A stretch of DNA of 22,873 nt from a virus: IMG/VR virus record IMGVR_UViG_3300030107_002980, positions 1-22,873 of that record, one strand, 5' to 3'. How positions within the stretch are numbered: the stretch's first letter is position 1; every line of letters starts with the position of its first letter. Below are positions 6,479 through 13,250 of the stretch, one piece after another. Both the position numbers and the translations under genes were made by a program. Under the pieces are notes generated by a model. That model made no database searches, had not been told where the DNA came from, and worked only from the letters and a program-made list of their open reading frames with translations.

Positions 6479-7485
6479 TGAAAAAGACTAAAGAAATCAT
6501 TTCGGATAAAGTCGCTGTAGTAAACCAAATTCTTCCTCATACAAACAAATGGGCTTGGGATTTGTTTATTGATGGCGCGGCTAATAACTGGATGCCAACA
6601 GAAATTTCTATGGCTAAAGACATAGAACAGTGGCGCTCTGATTTGTTGACTAATGATGAGAAGCTCGTGGTAAAAAGATCTTTAGGATTTTTTGCTGGTT
6701 CAGAGTCTTTAGTAGCCAACAATCTTCTTTTGAGTATCTTCAAGTATGTAACCGATCCTGAATGTCGCCAATATATACTTAGACAGGCTTACGAAGAAAG
6801 CCTACATAACTTAACAGTTGTCTACTGCTGCGATTCTCTAGGTCTGAAAATTGATGAAGTCTACCAAGCATATAACTCAATACCTAGCATCAAGTCTAAA
6901 GACGAGTTCCTGATGAATATCTGTACCGATATTAATAGGCCGGACTTTAATATAAATACTTTAGAAGGTAAGAGAGAATTTCTAAGAAACATTATTACCT
7001 ACTATGTTATCTGCGAAGGAATATTTTTCTTCTCCGGTTTTGCAATGCTTCTATCTTTTAATAGACAGAATAAACTACCGGGAATTGGAGAACAAATTCA
7101 GTACACTCTTCGTGATGAAAGCTTGCATATTAAATTTGGAACCACTCTTATCAATAGAATTAGAGAAGATAATCCAAAGGTTTGGACTAAAGCTTTTGAA
7201 AAGGAAACCTTAGAACATATAGATAAAGCTATGGAACTTGAACTTGCTTACGCAAGAGACGTTCTTCCAAACGGTATCTTAGGTTTGAATTCTGATATGT
7301 TTATTGACTATGTACAATACATAGCAAATCGCAGGCTAGAAGATTTAAATTTACCAAGTCCTTATGAAGATACTAAAAACCCATTTCCTTGGTTAAGTGA
7401 AATTATCGACTTAGAGAAATGTAAGAATTTCTTTGAAACTCGTGTTACTGAATATGCAGTCGGAAATATAGAAGACGATTTCTAA
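6478..7485 (+). CDS. nrdB: Class I ribonucleotide reductase beta (R2) subunit, class Ic-like (no radical Tyr)
   Basis: This is a 335-residue ferritin-like R2; the start is ATG 6478, which overlaps the nrdA stop. The six metal ligands can be read as E76 (FFAGSES), E107 and H110 (YEESLH), E180 (ICEGIF), and E214 and H217 (RDESLH). The first ligand is Glu rather than the Asp of E. coli R2, and the radical-tyrosine position four residues after H110 holds Val114. The spacing of the ligands (31, 3, 73, 34, 3) is the same as the E89/E120/H123/E193/E227/H230 set known for Chlamydia trachomatis R2, which uses a Mn/Fe cofactor and lacks the tyrosyl radical. The C-terminal tail carries Y326 (RVTEYAVG), which fits the radical-transfer Tyr. 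The class Ic assignment is inference from these positions. Confidence 0.95.
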   Translation: MKKTKEIISDKVAVVNQILPHTNKWAWDLFIDGAANNWMPTEISMAKDIEQWRSDLLTNDEKLVVKRSLGFFAGSESLVANNLLLSIFKYVTDPECRQYILRQAYEESLHNLTVVYCCDSLGLKIDEVYQAYNSIPSIKSKDEFLMNICTDINRPDFNINTLEGKREFLRNIITYYVICEGIFFFSGFAMLLSFNRQNKLPGIGEQIQYTLRDESLHIKFGTTLINRIREDNPKVWTKAFEKETLEHIDKAMELELAYARDVLPNGILGLNSDMFIDYVQYIANRRLEDLNLPSPYEDTKNPFPWLSEIIDLEKCKNFFETRVTEYAVGNIEDDF

Positions 7486-7628
7486 TGCTTAGAAGCATCA
7501 CAATAGACAATGACATGCTTAGATGGTTAGCTAAGCAGCTGAACAAAGAAACAGAAGCTGGTAATAAAATTACCAGAAGCACTCTTTCCAATTTAATTTG
7601 GGAATACGAAAAGAAAGAAGAAAAGTGA
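7485..7628 (+). CDS. Small ribbon-helix-helix-like protein (47 aa)
   Basis: ATG at 7485 overlaps the nrdB stop (TAATG), and the TGA at 7626-7628 overlaps the GTG start of dut. The sequence has the arrangement of MetJ/Arc-type DNA-binding proteins: a short strand (RSITID), helix 1 (DMLRWLAKQLNK), a turn, and helix 2 beginning TRSTLSNLIWEYEKK. If correct, it would act as a dimeric repressor or architectural DNA-binding protein, possibly autoregulating this operon; that role is speculation. Its exact fit between two overlapping coupled genes is the best evidence that it is a real gene. Confidence 0.65.
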   Translation: MLRSITIDNDMLRWLAKQLNKETEAGNKITRSTLSNLIWEYEKKEEK

Positions 7629-8059
7629 CTTACGGTTACAAATATTTTGAGGTCAAACTGCTACACGACTCTGCTAAATCCCCAACCAAAGGAAATATTG
7701 ATGATGCTGGCTGGGACTTATATGCTTTTGAAACAATCTCTATACCCTCTGGAGCTACCGTCCTTGTGTCTACTGGCGTTTCCATGGCTATTCCTAAAGG
7801 GTATGTCGGTTTAATATGGGATAGGTCTTCAATGGGAGTTAAAGGAGTTCATAGACACGCAGGTGTTATAGACTCTGGTTACAGAGGCGAAGTAAAAGTT
7901 TGTCTGCACAATACAACAAAAGAACCGTATCATATAGAAAGAGGCGACAGAATCGCACAAATGTTAATACAAGAAGCCCCAAACTTTATTCAACATGTAG
8001 TTCATGAACTAGACTCAACAGACAGGGGCGATGGAGGGTTTGGTTCTACAGGTAAGTAG
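7625..8059 (+). CDS. dut: dUTP diphosphatase (trimeric dUTPase)
   Basis: The product has 144 residues when started at GTG 7625, which overlaps the upstream stop in GTGA; an upstream TTG at 7598 would only add a charged extension overlapping the small gene. It hydrolyses dUTP to dUMP and PPi, keeping uracil out of phage DNA and supplying dUMP. All five trimeric dUTPase motifs are visible: I DDAGWDLYAFE, II DRSSMGVKGV, III GVIDSGYRGEV, IV RGDRIAQMLI and V RGDGGFGSTG. Motif I has Trp where Tyr or Phe is usual. It belongs with nrdAB and the dNMP kinase in dNTP supply. Confidence 0.96.
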   Translation: MTYGYKYFEVKLLHDSAKSPTKGNIDDAGWDLYAFETISIPSGATVLVSTGVSMAIPKGYVGLIWDRSSMGVKGVHRHAGVIDSGYRGEVKVCLHNTTKEPYHIERGDRIAQMLIQEAPNFIQHVVHELDSTDRGDGGFGSTGK

Positions 8060-8060
8060 T

Positions 8061-8747
8061 ATGGCTAGAAAAAAGAACAACGAGTCAGGATATACTACTA
8101 GACGGAAGGCTTTAAAGCCTAAAACGGAAAATCAGACAGAATATATTAACATCATAAATGAAAATGATGTTACGTTTTGCACAGGCCCAGCAGGTACTGG
8201 AAAAACAGCAGTAGCAGTTGGATTGGCTTGTGATTATTTATTGGATAAAAGAGTTGAGAAGATAGTTGTTACTAGACCTGTCATCGAGTCAGGTAGAGGG
8301 CTAGGCTTTTTGCCCGGAACTTTTGAGGAGAAAATACATCCTTATCTTGTTCCTGTATTAGAAGAAATGCAATACAGGTTAAATAGTAACAGAGTTCAAG
8401 CATATAGAGAAGAAGGCAAAATTGAAGTAGTGCCTTTGGAATATATGAGAGGGCGTAACTTTCACAATTCCTTTATAATATTAGACGAAGCCCAAAATGC
8501 TACGTTTGAACAGCTCAAAATGTTTATAACTAGAATTGGTTGGGATTCTAAAGCTGTGATTAATGGTGATATAGACCAGACAGATCTAGTATCAAGGGAT
8601 CAAGGAGGTCTTGAGGAATTTCTTGAACGCCTTGAGGACGTTGAAGGGGTTGGTATTGCTGAACTTACAGAAGATGATATAATTAGAAACAAGATTATTT
8701 CTAGAATCTTAGACGCTCTTTATGATGACACGGTAAAATATTCCTGA
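8061..8747 (+). CDS. phoH: PhoH-like P-loop ATPase
   Basis: The product has 228 residues from ATG 8061, 1 nt after the dut stop. PhoH-family features are clear: Walker A TGPAGTGKT (residues 41-49), RPVIESGRGLGFLPG, KIHPYLVPVLEEM, Walker B FIILDEAQNATFEQLKMF, and the NGDIDQTDL sensor-like motif. PhoH proteins are common in marine phages; proposed roles are RNA-linked (some cellular homologues are fused to RNA-binding or PIN domains), but the phage function is not established. The basic N-terminus (MARKKNNESGYTTRRKALK) may bind nucleic acid. Its TGA overlaps the next ATG. Confidence 0.95.
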   Translation: MARKKNNESGYTTRRKALKPKTENQTEYINIINENDVTFCTGPAGTGKTAVAVGLACDYLLDKRVEKIVVTRPVIESGRGLGFLPGTFEEKIHPYLVPVLEEMQYRLNSNRVQAYREEGKIEVVPLEYMRGRNFHNSFIILDEAQNATFEQLKMFITRIGWDSKAVINGDIDQTDLVSRDQGGLEEFLERLEDVEGVGIAELTEDDIIRNKIISRILDALYDDTVKYS

Positions 8748-9106
8748 TGCCTACCTATGATTACTTATGCAACGACTGCGGTCATGAATTTGAGCAATCT
8801 CATGGCTTTGGGAAAACTCCTGAGCCATGTCCTTGTGGAAGCAGTGATATTAAAATAGTTATCAATCAGGCTCCTGCTGCCTTTGTTAAAGGAGAGCCAA
8901 AAACTCTTGGCCAGCTTGCTGAGGCAAATACTAAAAACATGGGTCGTTATGAACTTGAGGATCACAGAGCAAAGCAAGAAAAAGGAAACCTCAAAAAACA
9001 AAAGCCGAAAGAGTGGTGGCAGAAATCAGGCGATGCAAGCAAAGCCGATATAAATAAAATGTCTACATCACAAAAGGCTAGGTATATACAAGATGGACAA
9101 AAATGA
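8747..9106 (+). CDS. FmdB-type zinc-ribbon protein
   Basis: The 119-residue product starts MPTYDYLCNDCGHEFE, the signature of the FmdB/CxxC_CxxC small zinc-ribbon family, with the second metal half PCPCGSSD (CxC where family members usually have CxxC). After residue ~45 there is a long, basic, low-complexity tail (NLKKQKPKEWWQKSGDASK...), unusual for the short bacterial FmdB proteins but seen in phage versions. The function of the family is unknown, although it is often annotated as a regulator. The start overlaps the phoH stop by 1 nt, and the end overlaps the next gene by 14 nt. Confidence 0.8.
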   Translation: MPTYDYLCNDCGHEFEQSHGFGKTPEPCPCGSSDIKIVINQAPAAFVKGEPKTLGQLAEANTKNMGRYELEDHRAKQEKGNLKKQKPKEWWQKSGDASKADINKMSTSQKARYIQDGQK

Positions 9107-9368
9107 TGAAAAAGAGGTAGCAGATCTTTCTAAGCTTCAAGATGATGATGTTTTCTGTGCAGACTGCAATGAAAAAATATTTAAAATGGTTAGGGTTGAA
9201 GAATCTGATTTTGAATTTTCGGTGCTTGTTACTTGTCCTTTTTGCGAAGGCGAAAGCTGGAGAAAAGATATGAAAGGCAAATACTACCAAGACACAGTAG
9301 ATGGCACTATAATAGAAGAAGTCACAGCAGATGGCAATGATTTTACAATAGAGGTAAAAAAAATATGA
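9093..9368 (+). CDS. Small acidic zinc-ribbon-like protein, unknown
   Basis: The product has 91 residues. Two cysteine pairs, CADC (about residues 22-25) and CPFC (about 48-51), are separated by about 22 residues with strand-like sequence between (KMVRVEES, FEFSVLVT), which fits a zinc ribbon. The protein is strongly acidic at both ends, unlike the basic zinc-ribbon protein just before it. No family recognised. Start ATG 9093 overlaps the upstream gene, and the end overlaps the next start by 4 nt (ATGA). Confidence 0.65.
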   Translation: MDKNDEKEVADLSKLQDDDVFCADCNEKIFKMVRVEESDFEFSVLVTCPFCEGESWRKDMKGKYYQDTVDGTIIEEVTADGNDFTIEVKKI

Positions 9369-9685
9369 CGGATGATGTGGAACAGTTTTTAACTCCTGAA
9401 GACACGACCTATGTTTATTATGGCATGGACGGAAAAGTAATTGAAGAAGAAATCGGATCTTCTTGTGCTTATACAGCTACTGTAAAAGGTAGAGACTTTA
9501 ACTATGTCAAATCTATGAGAGGTCGTTTATTCGATCCTTTTGGCATGGATGCAAACAAGATTAACTCAGTCAACACAAAATTTTCTAAAGTCAGTATTGA
9601 TACTTTTAATCATTACATAAAGTATTTAGAAACGAGGCAGAATAATAGCTTGACTTGGGCGGAGAGGAGTTTCTTAAATGACTAA
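9365..9685 (+). CDS. Hypothetical protein (106 aa)
   Basis: The product has 106 residues; no family is recognised. It has a beta-rich first half (TTYVYYGMDGKVIEEEI, YTATVKGRDFNYVKS) and a helical second half (SIDTFNHYIKYLETRQ, LTWAERSFLND). No metal-binding or nucleotide-binding motif is visible and there is no membrane segment. Coupled by overlap to both neighbours, in a cassette of small unknown proteins between phoH and the recombinase gene. Confidence 0.6.
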   Translation: MTDDVEQFLTPEDTTYVYYGMDGKVIEEEIGSSCAYTATVKGRDFNYVKSMRGRLFDPFGMDANKINSVNTKFSKVSIDTFNHYIKYLETRQNNSLTWAERSFLND

Positions 9686-9998
9686 GAAGACTGGAAAGTT
9701 AACTAAGATTGAAAAATTTTACATCGAAAATAATACAGACAAAAATGCTGAAGAAATTGCAAAAGATTTGAACAGAACTAAGTCTTCTGTTGATAAGCAT
9801 ATTAAAACTCTTGATAGAAGCTCTCACACTTCAGAAGCTAAATCAGACTCTTCAGATGTATCAAGCCTAATGGGTCACAAGGAGGGTAGAGGGGTAACTA
9901 TCATGACTCCAGCAGCCTCTGAACGTGGTGACGAGACAAGGTCTTCTAGAACTTCCAAGTCTAGGCATCACAACGCTATACATACGATCAAAAAATAA
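9678..9998 (+). CDS. Helix-turn-helix-like small protein
   Basis: The product has 106 residues. Residues ~7-46 (KLTKIEKFYIENNTDKNAEEIAKDLNRTKSSVDKHIKTL) have the pattern of a sigma-region-4/LuxR-like helix-turn-helix, with AEEIAKDLN as the first helix and KSSVDKHIKTL as the recognition helix. A Ser-rich linker follows and then a distinct C-terminal segment, GVTIMTPAASERGDE, plus a basic end. The linker plus motif suggests a DNA-binding head with a peptide that docks onto a partner such as RNA polymerase; this is inference. SD-like GGAGAGG precedes the ATG at 9678. Confidence 0.6.
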   Translation: MTKKTGKLTKIEKFYIENNTDKNAEEIAKDLNRTKSSVDKHIKTLDRSSHTSEAKSDSSDVSSLMGHKEGRGVTIMTPAASERGDETRSSRTSKSRHHNAIHTIKK

Positions 9999-10483
9999 TG
10001 ACTGTATTCTTAAGCAAAGAACTAGATAGTTATATAAATCAGTACGCTGATTCTAATCCAATATGGATAGCTGAACTTTCTAATGGAGAAACTGTTTACC
10101 AAGATGATGGTAGACCTAATGTTGAACCCGAAAGTGGATGGCTTAGAATGAAGCAATACTGTGAAGAAAACAATTTGCATATAGAAAGTATTAAAGTTAG
10201 GAACCGTTCTCATGTTGAAGATGTTGGTTCTGGATACGACGGTTACTTTTTTTGCAAAGGAGCTGGAGCTTTACTATTTCAGGATCTAACAGTCCATACG
10301 TTCAATATAGGTCATGTTGAAAATGGCAAACTATATGTAAGAACTTGGAGGCTTCCTGAGTTGATTCCAGAGCGTTTTGAAGAGAGGAGTCTTTACGATG
10401 CTCCTCATGAATGTTTGATTACAAAGAAAGGCATATTGGATGGACAAAAATTACAAGCACAAGACGACAGGGCAGGCATGTAA
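9998..10483 (+). CDS. Hypothetical protein (161 aa)
   Basis: The product has 161 residues; no family is recognised. The N-terminal half has strand-like segments (PIWIAELSNGETVYQDDGRP, GWLRMKQYCEENNLHIESIKV), then GYFFCKGAGALLF and FNIGHVENGKLYVRTWRLPEL, suggesting a compact alpha/beta fold resembling host-regulation or structural-accessory proteins, without catalytic motifs I can name. It starts at ATG 9998 overlapping the HTH gene stop (TAATG) and overlaps the next gene by 44 nt, one of the longer overlaps in the window. Confidence 0.6.
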   Translation: MTVFLSKELDSYINQYADSNPIWIAELSNGETVYQDDGRPNVEPESGWLRMKQYCEENNLHIESIKVRNRSHVEDVGSGYDGYFFCKGAGALLFQDLTVHTFNIGHVENGKLYVRTWRLPELIPERFEERSLYDAPHECLITKKGILDGQKLQAQDDRAGM

Positions 10484-10865
10484 TGCTGCTCAATACATTG
10501 CCGAAATGGTTTGTCTCAGAGAGGCTGAAAAACAAAGAGTCGGTAGGCCAGCTTATGCTTTGTGGAACACTGATAAATGGCAAAAAAAATTTAAAAGCCA
10601 AGTAACCAAAGCTTATACTCTTCTCAAAAAATATAGCGATAAAGCTATCATCAACGCCTTGAACTCTTACAAAGGCAAAAACATATATTCTCTGCGTGTC
10701 AAATTTCTTGAACCTATAATTAAAAAGGAACAAGAGTCTATTGACAAGCTAGAAGCGACAGAAATAAAAGAAGTTAAATACGAAGATAACACTATGCAAA
10801 AACCAAGAAAAAGTTTTGGCAGGAAAAGTTTGTTTTCCAAATTGGAGAATCTAGAAAATGAGTGA
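10440..10865 (+). CDS. Hypothetical basic helical protein (141 aa)
   Basis: The product has 141 residues and is mostly helical: TGQACNAAQYIAEMVCLREAEKQ, then ALWNTDKWQKKFKSQVTKAYTLLKKY and NIYSLRVKFLEPIIKKEQESIDKLE, with a basic tail (KPRKSFGRKSLFSKLENL). No recognised enzyme motif. The ATG at 10440 follows GAAAGG at a good Shine-Dalgarno distance, supporting this start inside the upstream gene. It ends overlapping the recombinase start by 8 nt, so it may be co-translated with the recombination genes. Confidence 0.6.
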   Translation: MDKNYKHKTTGQACNAAQYIAEMVCLREAEKQRVGRPAYALWNTDKWQKKFKSQVTKAYTLLKKYSDKAIINALNSYKGKNIYSLRVKFLEPIIKKEQESIDKLEATEIKEVKYEDNTMQKPRKSFGRKSLFSKLENLENE

Positions 10866-11925
10866 TGCAGCATTAAAAACCATTACTAAAAAGTACGGAA
10901 ATATATTAGTGAATGGAGCTGATGTATTTGAAGAACTACAAGACATGCAGGTTATACCTGTAAGTCCATCTCTAGACTATGCTCTTGGTGGTGGTTTTCG
11001 AGAAGGAACTTGGATTCAAATGATTGGAGATCCAAAGTCTGGAAAAACAACTACAGCTCTACAGTTCGCTGCGAACTGTCAGAAAAAAGAATATGGAGAA
11101 AGACCCATATTTTATGTCAATGTAGAAGGTAGATTAAGCACAAAGAACTTTGAAGGAGTTCATGGCTTAGATGCCAGCAAGATTACCGTAGTGCAGTCTG
11201 AAACAGAAACACTTAGCGCAGAGAAGTATCTGGGCGCTATAGAAAAAATAGTAAAAGCTCATCCTAATTGTGTTGTTATTATTGATTCAATATCTAGCTT
11301 TATAGCACAGAAAGATTTAGATGAAGAAGTGAGAGGTGATTACAGGCCGGGAGTTCCTAAGATATTGTCTAATTTCTGTAAGAAGATGAGTAGTGTGGTT
11401 CCTAAACAAAGAGCCATCATTATCATGATTACACACTTTATTGCCAATACTGGCGGTATGGGAAAGAAGAAAGTAGCCGATGGCGGCGTAAAGGTTCGCT
11501 ACCAAGCAGACACGATATTGGAAATTGCTTGGATTCAAGCATGGAAAGAAAAGAATGATGGCCGACAAATCGGACAAGCATTACACTGGAAAGTAATTAC
11601 CTCTGCGCTTGGGGGTTTTGTGGGAGCAGAAGCTATTGGATGGCTTCGCTACGGCACAGGTATTGATTACAAGCAAGAGTTGTTCGATCAAGCAAACGAC
11701 TTCGATTTGATTTCCGCAGCCGGAGCTTGGTACACATGTGATTTTTTAGTCGATAACCCGAAACCTATAAAAAAACTTTTAGAAGCCGAAGGAATCGAAA
11801 AAGATGATGAAGAAAAGATTACTAAATTGGTCAAGTTTCAAGGTCAGCAAAAGCTCAGGGCTTTTCTTGATGAACACGACCTATGGCCTGCTTTGCAAAA
11901 TTCATTAAAGGAAATGTTGTCTTGA
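10858..11925 (+). CDS. recA: RecA/UvsX-like recombinase
   Basis: The product has 355 residues. It binds ssDNA and catalyses strand exchange with ATP. Seen: an N-terminal helical part, the ALGGGFREGTW lead-in, Walker A GDPKSGKT (residues 57-64), the strand FYVNVEGRL carrying the Glu equivalent to the catalytic Glu of RecA, Walker B VVIIDSISSF, and the THFIANTGGMGKKKVADGG / YQADTILEI region in the place of the DNA-binding loops. Walker A differs from the RecA consensus (GPESSGKT), which places it with diverged phage RecA/UvsX proteins. It begins the recombination/replication block and is followed by a nuclease in a TTGA overlap. Confidence 0.88.
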   Translation: MSDAALKTITKKYGNILVNGADVFEELQDMQVIPVSPSLDYALGGGFREGTWIQMIGDPKSGKTTTALQFAANCQKKEYGERPIFYVNVEGRLSTKNFEGVHGLDASKITVVQSETETLSAEKYLGAIEKIVKAHPNCVVIIDSISSFIAQKDLDEEVRGDYRPGVPKILSNFCKKMSSVVPKQRAIIIMITHFIANTGGMGKKKVADGGVKVRYQADTILEIAWIQAWKEKNDGRQIGQALHWKVITSALGGFVGAEAIGWLRYGTGIDYKQELFDQANDFDLISAAGAWYTCDFLVDNPKPIKKLLEAEGIEKDDEEKITKLVKFQGQQKLRAFLDEHDLWPALQNSLKEMLS

Positions 11926-12344
11926 AAGCCATAGGTTTTGATGGCCGAGAAAGAAATTGGAACCTATCAAAGTGCGTAGTTTCAGGAGATCAGACAAGAC
12001 CTCGAAGTAAATTGCATATTTTAGCAAGAAAATTACTCCATGAGCAGTTTCCTTATGATACAATCCTTGAAGAAGTGCCGCTTGTCGGCTCACATAAGCC
12101 ATCAAGAAAATCTACCTTGTACGTTGATTTCTTGATACCGTCACATTCTCTGGCGGTAGAAGTACACGGGCGACAGCATTTTGAATTTGTCGCCCATTTT
12201 CATGGTAATCGTCAGGGCTTTAGAAAGTCAAAAGCTAGAGATAGGGATAAAGCAAATTGGCTTTATAACAACGACATAGAACTTATAGTCTTGAGTTATT
12301 CAGGAACAGAAGATGAATGGCGAAAATCAATTATCAATAGATAG
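11922..12344 (+). CDS. Vsr/DUF559-like endonuclease
   Basis: The product has 140 residues from TTG 11922, which overlaps the recombinase stop (TTGA) and has AAAGGA 9-10 nt upstream; an ATG at 11883 lacks a Shine-Dalgarno sequence and would add 13 residues. The core reads LARKLLHEQFP, ILEEVPLVG, STLYVDFLIPSHSLAVEVHGRQHFE, then LIVLSYSG. This is the E...D-x(n)-E-V-x-G-x-Q-H arrangement of the Vsr/DUF559 branch of PD-(D/E)XK nucleases. Such enzymes cut DNA in repair or recombination. Next to RecA it most likely resolves or processes recombination intermediates, which is inference. Confidence 0.72.
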   Translation: MKAIGFDGRERNWNLSKCVVSGDQTRPRSKLHILARKLLHEQFPYDTILEEVPLVGSHKPSRKSTLYVDFLIPSHSLAVEVHGRQHFEFVAHFHGNRQGFRKSKARDRDKANWLYNNDIELIVLSYSGTEDEWRKSIINR

Positions 12345-12792
12345 ACTAGAAGAGTTTGTAGGCAAACTAGACGCATATATGTCTGACATTGTTCATGTAG
12401 AGCCAAACTCTGAAGTAGAAAAAATACTTTCACTCACAGCATTTGAGCTTAAAGCCTTAACTTCAGAAGAGTGTTGTGAAAAGGCTTATGCTATATACAA
12501 CTACTGTAACTTTCTACAAAAGAAGTATAACAAAGAAGTTGCCAAATCCAAATGGTGCGAAGAGTTTATAAACTATGCTGTGTCAAAAGTTTCAAACCAA
12601 TTCGATAAGTATACTAAGTGGGAAGTGAAAGTAAACTCTGTGATAAGAGAAGACGACTTCGTACAAAAAGTATGGCGTGTCAAAAGGGTGATTGATGGAA
12701 ATGTAACTTCTTCGTCCGATATCATAAGAGACATCAGAAAACAAGCAGACACGCTACTTGAACTAAGCAGAAGAAAATATAGTAGGAATTAA
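12313..12792 (+). CDS. Hypothetical helical protein (159 aa)
   Basis: The product has 159 residues, almost entirely helical by sequence (LDRLEEFVGKLDAYMSDI-type amphipathic segments, EECCEKAYAIYNYCNFLQKKYNKEV, DIIRDIRKQADTLLELSRRKY). Several Cys occur but not in a metal-binding pattern. No family recognised. It overlaps the nuclease by 32 nt and lies just upstream of a zinc-ribbon protein and DnaB, so a helper role in helicase loading or recombination is possible but not supported by any motif. Confidence 0.6.
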   Translation: MNGENQLSIDRLEEFVGKLDAYMSDIVHVEPNSEVEKILSLTAFELKALTSEECCEKAYAIYNYCNFLQKKYNKEVAKSKWCEEFINYAVSKVSNQFDKYTKWEVKVNSVIREDDFVQKVWRVKRVIDGNVTSSSDIIRDIRKQADTLLELSRRKYSRN

Positions 12793-12794
12793 TC

Positions 12795-13250
12795 ATGTCA
12801 CCTTTAGAACTAATAAAAAATGGAATCATAGAAAATGATCTTGAAAAAATTGCTCAAGGCTATAATGCCCTCACAGGAGAAAACATTTCACCAATCACAA
12901 CAGACGAACCAGTCAGAAGAACATCGAATCCAGAAAGCACAGAATCAGACGAAGTGTCGCCATCAGTGCCGTTGCGGTCGGAAATAGAAGACTTCACGAT
13001 AAAACGTAATAGTCTTCCTGCTGGAAAGTACGGAAGAAAAGAAACAATACAAGTTGGAGAAAATCAGTTTGTAGATGATGGAAGTGAAGCAGTAGGAAAA
13101 GAATTTGAAACTCCAGACATCGCTCCAACACCCCGTAGAAAACCAGTACAAATGGTTGAAGTAGTTTGTCACGCCTGTGGGAAGAAAGAAGAAATAAATC
13201 CGGCTTATAAAACTGGAAATTATCATCGCTGCGCGAGGTGCGTAGGTTAA
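12795..13250 (+). CDS. Protein with disordered middle and C-terminal zinc finger
   Basis: The product has 151 residues. A short N-terminal helix (SPLELIKNGIIENDLEKIAQGYN) is followed by ~80 residues of Ser/Thr/Pro/Glu-rich, probably disordered sequence, then a C-terminal zinc ribbon C-x2-C ... C-x2-C (VVCHACGKKEEINPAYKT, then CARCVG). GGAATTAATC precedes the ATG. Its TAA overlaps the dnaB ATG. The layout of N-terminal helix, linker and zinc finger suggests an adaptor that bridges two partners, perhaps DNA and helicase; this is inference. Confidence 0.65.
   Translation: MSPLELIKNGIIENDLEKIAQGYNALTGENISPITTDEPVRRTSNPESTESDEVSPSVPLRSEIEDFTIKRNSLPAGKYGRKETIQVGENQFVDDGSEAVGKEFETPDIAPTPRRKPVQMVEVVCHACGKKEEINPAYKTGNYHRCARCVG

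Noticed and set aside
10411-10605. 64-codon + strand frame between two genes
   Set aside because: It overlaps two better genes in other frames and has no separate ribosome binding site.
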